A DNA stretch of 29,514 bases from IMG/VR virus record IMGVR_UViG_3300044546_000550, positions 1-29,514 of that record; one strand, written 5' to 3'. Under the pieces are notes generated by a model. That model made no database searches. It was given only the letters and a program-made list of their open reading frames with translations, and was not told the DNA's origin. Source of the stretch: a virus. Below, piece by piece: positions 1 to 7,111 of this stretch. Position 1 is the stretch's first letter, and each line of letters begins with the position of its first letter. Made by a program: the position numbers and the translations under genes.

Positions 1-218
1 GATAGCGAGGTTTTTAATGACCTTACCGCTCCCGGACATGAAGCCGTTTAATTGCTTCGCTTGCCTTTCACATTGGATCACAATGATTGTTGTATTTTTT
101 CACATCGTTTTTTTCAATGGCCCCATTTACGCAACTATTTATCCATTCGCATCGTTTTTGATTGCGGATTTAATCTTTCAATATGAGCAAAATCTTTAAA
201 AAAATTGCTGGCTTTTTC
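1..218. repeat. Terminal direct repeat, left copy
   Basis: These 218 bases recur at 29297-29514 with only three substitutions (positions 100, 145 and 175 here; 29396, 29441 and 29471 there). This indicates that the molecule is circular, terminally redundant or circularly permuted, with a unique length of about 29,296 bp. All three differences fall on third codon positions of the membrane-protein gene that spans the repeat, which points to two natural variants rather than sequencing noise. Confidence 0.9.
17..199 (+). CDS. Small membrane protein with CxxC motif (left-end copy)
   Basis: This is the second copy of the gene found complete at 29268-29495; here the window starts inside it, and only the inner start at 17 is visible. 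The 60-residue form begins MTLPLPDMKPFNCFAC and has a hydrophobic stretch around residues 20-50 (ITMIVVFFHIVFF then IYATIYPFASFLIADLIF), so one or two membrane segments are likely. The KPFNCxxCLSxW motif near residue 9 recalls small phage and DUF1360-like membrane proteins, but no function is known to me. It overlaps the next gene by 17 bp. It differs from the right-end copy by one residue (F28 here, L there) plus two silent changes. Confidence 0.7.
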   Translation: MTLPLPDMKPFNCFACLSHWITMIVVFFHIVFFNGPIYATIYPFASFLIADLIFQYEQNL

Positions 219-368
219 AGGAGAAAAAATGCCGTTTCAGATCAACAAGAAATTTTCATGCGCACAATCGGAGCTTTGTTCCTTCATGAATATTCAAAGG
301 ATCGAAGTTTACGACGTAAAATAAAAGGAACCGATTTAGAAAAACGAATCAATAATTTAATTAATTAA
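183..368 (+). CDS. Small basic hypothetical protein
   Basis: The product has 61 residues and starts MSKIFKKIAGFFRRK, a basic, amphipathic N-terminus that could lie on the membrane face; the rest is charged and probably helical. I do not recognise a family. The start overlaps the upstream membrane-protein gene by 17 bp and the stop lies 2 bp before the next start, so it is read as part of the same transcript leading into the terminase genes. Its first 36 bases recur at the right end of the window (29479-29514), because the circle was opened nearby. Confidence 0.6.
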   Translation: MSKIFKKIAGFFRRKNAVSDQQEIFMRTIGALFLHEYSKDRSLRRKIKGTDLEKRINNLIN

Positions 369-370
369 AA

Positions 371-679
371 ATGGAATACTCAAAAGAAATGATTGCAAAA
401 GCGGAATTCTTTTCCCGCGCTGGTAGTTGCTCACTTACAGGGCCACAAAAAAAAGAGCTTGGATTGATTTATTTTGAATTAACACAAAATAAATTAAACG
501 AAAATTGCCCGACATGTTGCCGGGATGCAATGCGCGTTTTTGTTGCTCATCTTAACGCACCAAAAACCGAAGTGAAAACTCCGGTGAAAAAAGTTCCTTT
601 CAAAGGGGTAACACAAACCAAACCAAAAACAACAAGAAAACCGCGAGCAAATGCCAGCAAAAAAACAACCGCAAAGTAA
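371..679 (+). CDS. Hypothetical protein upstream of terminase small subunit
   Basis: The product has 102 residues. The N-terminal half (about 1-58) is a compact, probably helical domain with a CPTCC cluster at about residues 47-51, which might bind metal. The C-terminal 45 residues are Lys, Pro and Thr rich (KTPVKK, KPKTTRKPRA), a low-complexity basic tail suited to nucleic acid contact. The gene overlaps the terminase small subunit by 29 bp. Its position just before terS suggests a packaging-associated or DNA-binding role, but that is inference from context; I do not recognise a named family. Confidence 0.6.
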   Translation: MEYSKEMIAKAEFFSRAGSCSLTGPQKKELGLIYFELTQNKLNENCPTCCRDAMRVFVAHLNAPKTEVKTPVKKVPFKGVTQTKPKTTRKPRANASKKTTAK

Positions 680-1163
680 AAAGCCAGCTCCAAAAAAAAG
701 AACCGTTAAAGCGGATCCAAAGGAAATTGATTTCCTTGTCGGAGTGAACGCCAAAAACCCCAAAGGACGCCCGCGAAATTTTAAGGATCCTGAGGAGATT
801 TGGAAACTATTTGAAGAGTACAAAATATATTGTTTGGAAAATCCGCGCTTTACCTTCACCGCTAGTTTAGGTAAAATCGTAAAAGTTCCACATTTCAAAC
901 CGCTTACAATTGAGGGTTTTGAAACATTTTGCTATTCAAAGAGCTTGACTATTAGCCACTATTTTGAGAATCGCGAGGGCAACTACTCAGATTTTTGCGA
1001 CATCGTTACGCGTATAAAAAGAGAAATCCGAGGCGATCAATTGGAGGGCGCGTTTGTTGGGCAATACTCAAGCAACATCGTTGCCAGGATCAACGGCATA
1101 TCTGAAAAAACTGAAAACATAAACAAAAATATCGAGGTTCCATTATTCCCGGATGTTTCTTAG
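651..1163 (+). CDS. terS: Terminase small subunit (DNA-packaging gp3-like)
   Basis: The 170-residue product would recognise phage DNA and load the packaging motor. After a basic N-terminal tail rich in Lys, Pro and Gln (1-25), it shows GRPRNFKDPEEIWKLFEEY (about 38-56) and then a segment with TIEGFETFCYSKSLTISHYF and YSDFCDIVTRIKREIRGDQ. This is the pattern of the DNA-packaging small-terminase family in Bacteroidetes phages, which ends with a helix carrying GxxSSNIVARINGIS. It directly precedes and overlaps the large subunit by 11 bp, which strongly supports the assignment. Membership in the gp3-like family is from memory of these motifs. Confidence 0.85.
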   Translation: MPAKKQPQSKKPAPKKRTVKADPKEIDFLVGVNAKNPKGRPRNFKDPEEIWKLFEEYKIYCLENPRFTFTASLGKIVKVPHFKPLTIEGFETFCYSKSLTISHYFENREGNYSDFCDIVTRIKREIRGDQLEGAFVGQYSSNIVARINGISEKTENINKNIEVPLFPDVS

Positions 1164-2316
1164 AACAACAGCAATAAATAAAATCCTTGCCATGAAGGCC
1201 CGAAAAAAGGTGATTCAGGGCGGAACAAGTGCGGGCAAAACCTACGCGATCATTCCGATCCTTATTGATAAGGCATTGCGGGAACCGCGTTTAAAAATAA
1301 CCGTTGTTGCCGAAACAATCCCCGCGGTCAAGGATGGGGCCGTCGACATTTTCAAACAGGTGATGTTTGACACGGGCCGTTGGATTGATTCCAATTGGAT
1401 CAGCAATCCAATGCAATACAAATTCGGAAACGGTTCCAGGATTCAATTTAAAGCATTCGACACCGAGGGAAAAGCGAAGGCCTCCGGTAAACGTGAGATC
1501 CTTTTTATCAATGAGGCGAATCATGTTCCGTTCATTATTGCCGATGCGCTCATGATCCGATCAAAAGAAACGTACATTGATTTTAATCCGAACAATGAAT
1601 TTTGGGCACATACCGAAGTTTTAAAGGATCCAAACAGCGAGTTCCTGTTATTGACTTATGAAGATAATGAAGGGCTCCCGGCGGAAACTTTGGAGGATTT
1701 GTTGATCAAAAAGGAAAAAGCTAAAACCTCACCTTATTGGGAAAATTGGTGGAAAGTTTACGGAATGGGATTGATTGGAAATTTACTCGGGGCTATCTTT
1801 AATAATTGGGAAACAATCGATGAATTGCCAAAGGATGCGCGTTTGTTAGGCTATGGAATGGACTTCGGTTTTAGTAATGATCCAACGGCAATTTGTGCCG
1901 TTTATGCTTACAATGATTCTTTCATCCTGGATGAGGTTCTCTATAAAACAGGCCTCACAAATTCCGATATTAACCGCGAGGCAAAAGATAAAATTCAAAG
2001 AGGCGTTCGCATTTACGCCGATTCAGCGGATCCGAAATCGATTGAAGAGCTTCGCCGTTTAGGTTGGTCCATTGAAGGCGCCACAAAGGGAAATGATTCA
2101 ATCATGTTTGGGATCCAAAAAATGCAAAGCGAAAAGTTTTTAGTAACGCGTAATTCAATCAATTTAATCAAAGAGCTTCGCTCCTATGTTTGGGCCATTG
2201 ATCGCGAAGGTAACAGTACAAACAAGCCGATTGATTCCTACAATCACATTATTGACGCGGTACGTTATTTCTTTTTATCATGGCGCAAAACTTCAAAAAA
2301 ATATAGAGTAATATGA
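1153..2316 (+). CDS. terL: Terminase large subunit (packaging ATPase and nuclease)
   Basis: The 387-residue motor protein pumps DNA into the prohead and cuts concatemers. The Walker A is GGTSAGKT at residues 23-30 and the Walker B ILFINE at 116-121, with E121 as the catalytic glutamate. The nuclease half carries the expected three acidic residues: D237 in GYGMDFGFSNDPT, D290 in YADSADP and D368 in HIIDAVRYFF. Length and motif order fit a compact phage TerL of the Terminase_6 or Terminase_3 type. It overlaps terS upstream and the next gene by 4 bp (ATGA). Nothing appears broken. Packaging mode (cos or headful) cannot be read from this alone. Confidence 0.96.
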   Translation: MFLRTTAINKILAMKARKKVIQGGTSAGKTYAIIPILIDKALREPRLKITVVAETIPAVKDGAVDIFKQVMFDTGRWIDSNWISNPMQYKFGNGSRIQFKAFDTEGKAKASGKREILFINEANHVPFIIADALMIRSKETYIDFNPNNEFWAHTEVLKDPNSEFLLLTYEDNEGLPAETLEDLLIKKEKAKTSPYWENWWKVYGMGLIGNLLGAIFNNWETIDELPKDARLLGYGMDFGFSNDPTAICAVYAYNDSFILDEVLYKTGLTNSDINREAKDKIQRGVRIYADSADPKSIEELRRLGWSIEGATKGNDSIMFGIQKMQSEKFLVTRNSINLIKELRSYVWAIDREGNSTNKPIDSYNHIIDAVRYFFLSWRKTSKKYRVI

Positions 2317-3029
2317 AAACACATAAAGCCAAAACAAGCCTTTCCGAATTAAAGCCTATTCAGGTTTCAAAATGGATCCGACTTATTGAAAATTTCAATG
2401 AGGATAAATATTCACAATTGGGGGAAAACCTCAACTTTCGAGTTCAGGTTGTTTCAATATTTCTTGAAATAACTGTTTCACACGCAAGGCGAATTGACGT
2501 GAACGATTTGATTGATATTTCGGATCATTACATAACTCTAATGAGTACATTCAAACATGAGGATCCAAAATGCAAAGTAACGATTAACGGACGCAACTAC
2601 ATTTCACAAATGAGTTACGGAGCTTGGAGCACGGGCCAAATGATCGATGTTAAGATTTTAAAGGCGGATGATTTTTATTTACATCCGGAACGCTTTCTCG
2701 CAATCATGTATATTGAGGAGGGTTTACGTTATTGCCAGGAGGACAAATACCAAAACATCATAAATCCAAACGCGGACCGTGAACGGATATTCGCGGAGCA
2801 TTTCCCAGGTGATGAGCTTTGGAGATGGTACGCTTTTTTTTTGCGCAATTATTCAAATTGGAAACTCGCTATCATGGGGATTCAGACGGCGAGGATGAGG
2901 ATTCAGAAAATGAAGATCGAGAGGGAAATCGAGAAGAGCAAACGGGAAATGAAGTTGAGGAGTGGTATTTATGGACAAACAGTATTTACAACATGTCAAA
3001 AAATATGGGGCAAACTACGGAGGAAATAA
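2313..3029 (+). CDS. Tail assembly chaperone, unshifted product
   Basis: The 238-residue product in the zero frame resembles uncharacterised Bacteroidetes-phage proteins. Features are an N-terminal helical region, then KCKVTINGRNYISQMSY, STGQMIDVKIL, LHPERFLAIMYI and a PGDELWRWYAFFLRNY segment near residue 167. The overall pattern and the slippery T-run at 2834-2842 fit the lambda G/GT type of tail chaperone, which coats the tape measure before tube assembly. After the slip site this frame turns strongly basic (many Arg and Lys) until the stop at 3029. The gene is unusual in lying beside terL, about 4 kb before the tape measure. The family assignment is inference. Confidence 0.7.
   Translation: MKTHKAKTSLSELKPIQVSKWIRLIENFNEDKYSQLGENLNFRVQVVSIFLEITVSHARRIDVNDLIDISDHYITLMSTFKHEDPKCKVTINGRNYISQMSYGAWSTGQMIDVKILKADDFYLHPERFLAIMYIEEGLRYCQEDKYQNIINPNADRERIFAEHFPGDELWRWYAFFLRNYSNWKLAIMGIQTARMRIQKMKIEREIEKSKREMKLRSGIYGQTVFTTCQKIWGKLRRK
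2834..2842 (+). other. Slippery T-run for -1 ribosomal frameshift
   Basis: Nine consecutive T residues follow the GC of an Ala codon, giving T TTT TTT in correct zero-frame phase (X XXY YYZ). A shift of one base back opens the frame that ends at 3097. I see no obvious strong stem-loop directly downstream, so efficiency is uncertain. Confidence 0.65.
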
Positions 3030-3097
3030 CGGCAATGCCTTACGTTAAATTCCTTTTTTGGGTTAACTATTTCAAAATAAAAGAGGAAACAACATAA
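2840..3097 (+). CDS. Frameshifted C-terminal extension of tail chaperone (GT-like)
   Basis: A -1 slip on the heptamer T TTT TTT (2834-2840) joins the upstream frame (176 codons from 2313) to 85 codons ending at 3097, giving a fusion of about 261 residues. The extension has a very acidic linker (DSDGEDEDSENED) followed by a folded-looking end (EEWYLWTNSIYNMSKNMG, PYVKFLFWVNYFKIK) that resembles the C-terminus of tail chaperones in related phages. The only in-frame ATG upstream of this segment (2819) is poorly placed, so a separate gene is less likely. An assembly error in the nine-T run could also join the frames; in that case the fusion would be the only product. Confidence 0.7.
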   Translation, partial: FAQLFKLETRYHGDSDGEDEDSENEDREGNREEQTGNEVEEWYLWTNSIYNMSKNMGQTTEEITAMPYVKFLFWVNYFKIKEETT

Positions 3098-3108
3098 CAC
3101 AATAAAAC

Positions 3109-3642
3109 ATGAGCCTCCAGGATTTAGGGATAACCGCAAGCGAACAACCGCAAACAGATTACGAAAAACTAATCCTAGGAATCGCGAACGATGTTACCGG
3201 GCAACTCCGGGAATACACGTTAAAACATGCGCGAAACTCCGGAGCATTGGCCTCCTCAATTGCTTACTTTCCAACGGGCGTAATGTCGTTTGAAGTTCAG
3301 GCGGATGATTATTACAATTTCATTGATCAAGGGGTGAACGCTTTGCCCGCAAAAGAGGGATTCAATTATCGGCGTCCAATGGTATCAAGTTCACCTTATT
3401 CATTCCGCATCGATGGCGTCGGGGGAAAAATGTTCAATGCAATTAAGAAATGGAAAGGGTTCGACGTTGCCAGGACTTACGCAACAGCTTACAGCATAAA
3501 GCGCCACGGTATCGCTCCGCGAAATATTACCGATAACGTGATCACCGAAAAATTACTCAATGAAATAATGCAAGACCTTCTCGATTTAACAGGCTTGCAA
3601 TTTACCGTTAAATTTGAAAAAAATACAAAAGGATGGCAATAA
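3109..3642 (+). CDS. HK97 gp10-like head-tail joining / tail completion protein
   Basis: The 177-residue product has the pattern of HK97-gp10-like neck proteins seen in Bacteroidetes phages: an N-terminal helix (TDYEKLILGIANDVTGQL), KHARNSGALASSIAYFP, a beta segment with the signature DDYYNFIDQGVNAL (about 66-79), and later YSIKRHGIAPRNITDNVI. Proteins of this type sit at the tail-head interface and stop tube growth. The start is 11 bp past the frameshifted chaperone stop and follows the 12-mer TAACACAATAAA. The stop overlaps the next gene by 10 bp. Function rests on motif resemblance. Confidence 0.7.
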   Translation: MSLQDLGITASEQPQTDYEKLILGIANDVTGQLREYTLKHARNSGALASSIAYFPTGVMSFEVQADDYYNFIDQGVNALPAKEGFNYRRPMVSSSPYSFRIDGVGGKMFNAIKKWKGFDVARTYATAYSIKRHGIAPRNITDNVITEKLLNEIMQDLLDLTGLQFTVKFEKNTKGWQ

Positions 3643-4841
3643 CAATAACACAAAGCCCGCAAAGAATAACGCCCGGAACAAATCCCGTTGAATGGGTTTT
3701 TGAAAGTACGGAAACAGCGCAACCGAATTTCTCTTTTATCGTTGAGCTTTATATCAATGGAGTTTATCATTCGACGCATGAAGAATATGTTCAAAGTTTA
3801 AATAGCGGGCGTTTTGACGCTTCGGAAATTTTGCGATCATTCTTGTTTTCAAATTTGGTAACAGATGGAACATTGGCCCAGGTTTATAATGGTGCCTACG
3901 CTTTTGTTAAAATATTTGTTTATGAAAAATACGGAACTCCTCCGGTTGTAATTAACGAACCCTATCCAAGCACAACGGCAATTGTTTACAATGGCGCTTT
4001 AAGGCATCAAGATTGGATCAATTACGATTACCAATTTTACAACGCGAGCCGTGATAATTCTCTCACAACAACCCCAACGCAAGTAAAATTTTTAACAACT
4101 TTCCCACGTGATCAAAAAGCATTTGTTGGAATTGATCAAAGTTGTTTCTTGGGAATCTTTTCAACGGATGAAGAGTTGAGGATTAACATTCGTTTATTTA
4201 CTTCGGCGGGCGTTCAAATCGTAACTCAATCAATACCGCTTACATTTCCGCAATTTGTAATTATTGATTGCTCACCTCAAACAATAATCGCAAATACAGC
4301 GATTACAGGCCTTCAATTTGATTCGGCCTCTTATTATCAAATATTAGTTCAAGGAATGGGAACGGGCCCATATGGCGGGACATCTGAATCATTCAGGTTT
4401 TATATGGATACGGAATGTAAACGGTATCCAACAAGGCGTTTGCATTGGTTAAACAAATTCGGCGTTTGGGATTCAATGAGCTTTGATTTAGATTCGATTG
4501 AAACAACGGATGTTTCATCAATTGACTACGCAAGAAACAAAGGCCTTTGGAGTAATGGCGCTCATTTATATCCTCTTTACCAGGGGCAAATGGTTAACGC
4601 TTCAAAATCCTCCATGGATAAAACGGTTGTTAATTCAGATTGGATGAAGCCAACGGTGCAACAATGGCTAGTTAGGGAATTAGGCGAAAGCCCGCGCGTT
4701 TATTTAGAAGTAACCGGAGGATTTGAGCCGGTGAAAGTAGATAATACTAGCTACCAATTAAAGACGCGCAAACGTAACGGATTGATACAGGAACAATTCA
4801 CCTTAACGCGAACTTATTCATATATTTCACAGCTGAATTAA
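3633..4841 (+). CDS. Putative distal tail protein
   Basis: The 402-residue product is beta-rich, without membrane segments or a signal peptide, as expected of a virion protein. The segment RRLHWLNKFGVWDSMSFDL (near residues 269-287) is a signature I associate with a conserved tail-tip protein of Bacteroidetes siphophages. Downstream, VTGGFEPVKVDNTSYQLKT resembles the closing beta-hairpin region of the same group. It lies between the gp10-like protein and a large tail protein, and its stop (TAATG) overlaps the next start. I infer a Dit-like adaptor at the tail tip; a tail-tube role is possible but less likely given its size. Confidence 0.6.
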   Translation: MAITITQSPQRITPGTNPVEWVFESTETAQPNFSFIVELYINGVYHSTHEEYVQSLNSGRFDASEILRSFLFSNLVTDGTLAQVYNGAYAFVKIFVYEKYGTPPVVINEPYPSTTAIVYNGALRHQDWINYDYQFYNASRDNSLTTTPTQVKFLTTFPRDQKAFVGIDQSCFLGIFSTDEELRINIRLFTSAGVQIVTQSIPLTFPQFVIIDCSPQTIIANTAITGLQFDSASYYQILVQGMGTGPYGGTSESFRFYMDTECKRYPTRRLHWLNKFGVWDSMSFDLDSIETTDVSSIDYARNKGLWSNGAHLYPLYQGQMVNASKSSMDKTVVNSDWMKPTVQQWLVRELGESPRVYLEVTGGFEPVKVDNTSYQLKTRKRNGLIQEQFTLTRTYSYISQLN

Positions 4842-7111
4842 TGGGAACGGAATTATATATAAATGGTTTTTTAGTGGATCTGGATGAAAATCCGGTTTTC
4901 CCTTTAACGTTTTCGGTAATCGAATTAACAGATCTTTCCAAACGAAGCGGGGCGAAATCAAAAACAATCACTTTGCCGGGCACGTCAAGAAATTGCGCCC
5001 TGTTAAATTCAATCTTTATCCTGGATAATGCTCAAAGCATTTCGGCGAATCAAAGTAATTACATTGATTTTGATCCAACAATCAAAGCAACCGGAGTTGT
5101 TTATCAAAATGGGCTTTTGCAATTTAACGGAATCGCTCAATTATTGAGTTGTAAATATTCCAATAATTCATGGAGCTTTGAAGTTGCGTTAATTTCGGAC
5201 ATGCGGGATTACATCGCCGAAATGTCAAAGGTGAAATTAAATGAATTGGATTTCTCGGAATATCAGCACATTTTAAACATTGCAAATGTAGAAGATACCT
5301 GGAATGGATACAACAAAATAAACGGGACAAATGTACTTGTTAAAAGTGCCGGAACCTGGCAGGATGGTGCCGGGTATTATTACGGACTAATTGAATACGG
5401 TTACAATCGAGTTGATCAATTTACATGGGCTTTAAATCAATTGCCTTTACAGATATTTTGTTACCAAATATTAAAAAAGCTTTTCGCGAAAGTTGGTTTA
5501 ACATGGAATTCAAATTTTCTTGAAAGCGATTTATTCAGGCGTTGCGCGCTGGCTTATCAAGGCGGGGACATTCCGACTATTTCACCGGCGCAAGCTGATA
5601 ACGATAGCGCGTATTTAACCGAAATTCCAAATTCAAACGGATTTATAATTAATGGACAAACCCAATTAGGCGTAACGACTTTCAATGATCAAGGCGGTCC
5701 AACATTTGTTTTCAGTTTTGGAACGGCAACTTTTACCGATCTAATTGACGCAACAGTTAATCAAGACAATTTAGGGCAAATTATTTCCGGATCACCTGTT
5801 AAATTTAAATGTTTATCGGAGGGGCTTTACAACATTAATTATAAAGGGAGGCATGTTATTGATTTGAGTTTCAATTTGAATGGAGCCACAATACTAGGTT
5901 TAAACGGATATTTTAAACTATTTGCAAACGTTTATAAGAATGGCGCTTTGTATTCACAGGAATCAGTTTACGAGGGACCAATAACATCGACGGCATTAAC
6001 TCAATCTTTCACCGTTGATTTTGATCACACGCGCGCGATTAATACAAATGTGAATGATGAGTTTACAATTTATATTCGTTTTGTCGTTCACTTGCCCAGC
6101 ATTGATTTAAGCGGATACGTTTCAAACACTCCGGCGTCTTACAATGTTTCTGTTTCCACAATGGACACAAATGTTGATTTCGCCAAACAAATTCAAGAAC
6201 TTACGGCCGGAGCTTCGGTTTATCTTTCCGCTTTATTGCCAGACATGACCGGATCGGACTTTTTCAACGGGCTTTGCAAAATGTTTAATCTTTTAGTATC
6301 GCCTTCAAAAACAGATCCTAAAATTTTGGAAATTGAGCCTTTGATTGAATATTACAAAAGCTCAAATGAAGCTTTACAATGGACGCAAAAAATAGATGAA
6401 TCAAAAGAAATCGAAGTCATTCCTTCAATTAATTTTGCCTCAAAGAATTACTCATTTAGGTTCGCTGATTCGGATGATTATTACAATGTACTTTACTTCA
6501 ATAATTTCGGTGAGCAATACGGTTCTTTTTTATTGGAGGCGCAAAATGAATACGGGAAAGATAATACCGTTTATCAATTGCCATTCGCTCAAAAGGTGAT
6601 CGCAAACATTCCGGAAAATGATACAACATTTACGGATTTAATTACTCCTCAATGTTGGGTAATTGGATCAGATGGAAACGTTTCACCAAAACAAGGAAAG
6701 CCGTTTATTGTTCAAGTTGGAAAAGTTAGGGGGACAAAGTTTAAAATTATTAACGAATCAGGAGCAACAGTTACATTGGACAATTATCCTTATGTTGGGC
6801 ATTTGGACGATTTAGAATTTCCGGATTTTGATTTAAATTTCGGAGTGCCAAAAGTTTTGTATTGGGCCGGAGCTCAGTTCACGCAAAAAAATCTTTATCC
6901 ATATCATGAGCAATTTATCAAGGAAATTATTTCTCGTTTTGGTAAGCTATTAAAATGCTCTATTAACCTAAACTCAACGGATATTTTTACGCTTGACTTT
7001 CAATATTTAATTAACATTGGAGGCGTAGTTTACAGGCTTCAAAAAATCACCGATTACAATACGTCAAACGACGAAAGTACAAAAGTAGAATTATTAAAAT
7101 ACATTAACTAA
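4841..7111 (+). CDS. Large tail-tip (hub-like) structural protein
   Basis: The 756-residue protein starts with a short beta domain containing LSKRSGAKSKTITLPGT (about 33-49), followed by FNGIAQLLSCKY and a LDFSEYQHI stretch. This is the N-terminal arrangement of a tail hub-like family common in Bacteroidetes phages. The middle is Asn, Tyr and Ser rich and beta-prone, suggesting carbohydrate or receptor-facing domains. The C-terminus (about 690-756, from FIKEIISRFGKLL through FDFQYLINIGGVVYRLQKI) looks like a conserved closing domain. Both ends overlap neighbours by a TAATG junction. It is probably the Tal-like hub or receptor-binding baseplate component; the precise role is inference. Confidence 0.65.
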   Translation: MGTELYINGFLVDLDENPVFPLTFSVIELTDLSKRSGAKSKTITLPGTSRNCALLNSIFILDNAQSISANQSNYIDFDPTIKATGVVYQNGLLQFNGIAQLLSCKYSNNSWSFEVALISDMRDYIAEMSKVKLNELDFSEYQHILNIANVEDTWNGYNKINGTNVLVKSAGTWQDGAGYYYGLIEYGYNRVDQFTWALNQLPLQIFCYQILKKLFAKVGLTWNSNFLESDLFRRCALAYQGGDIPTISPAQADNDSAYLTEIPNSNGFIINGQTQLGVTTFNDQGGPTFVFSFGTATFTDLIDATVNQDNLGQIISGSPVKFKCLSEGLYNINYKGRHVIDLSFNLNGATILGLNGYFKLFANVYKNGALYSQESVYEGPITSTALTQSFTVDFDHTRAINTNVNDEFTIYIRFVVHLPSIDLSGYVSNTPASYNVSVSTMDTNVDFAKQIQELTAGASVYLSALLPDMTGSDFFNGLCKMFNLLVSPSKTDPKILEIEPLIEYYKSSNEALQWTQKIDESKEIEVIPSINFASKNYSFRFADSDDYYNVLYFNNFGEQYGSFLLEAQNEYGKDNTVYQLPFAQKVIANIPENDTTFTDLITPQCWVIGSDGNVSPKQGKPFIVQVGKVRGTKFKIINESGATVTLDNYPYVGHLDDLEFPDFDLNFGVPKVLYWAGAQFTQKNLYPYHEQFIKEIISRFGKLLKCSINLNSTDIFTLDFQYLINIGGVVYRLQKITDYNTSNDESTKVELLKYIN

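Noticed and set aside
1-218. Terminal repeat as packaging ends or integration att sites
   Set aside because: The repeat lies inside a coding gene, has silent third-position differences and no integrase is present; a circular assembly overlap between variants is simpler, although true terminal redundancy is not excluded.
2819-3097. Independent 92-codon gene inside the chaperone region
   Set aside because: Its ATG at 2819 lies just before the slippery run, within the conserved end of the zero frame; a -1 frameshift product explains the extension better.
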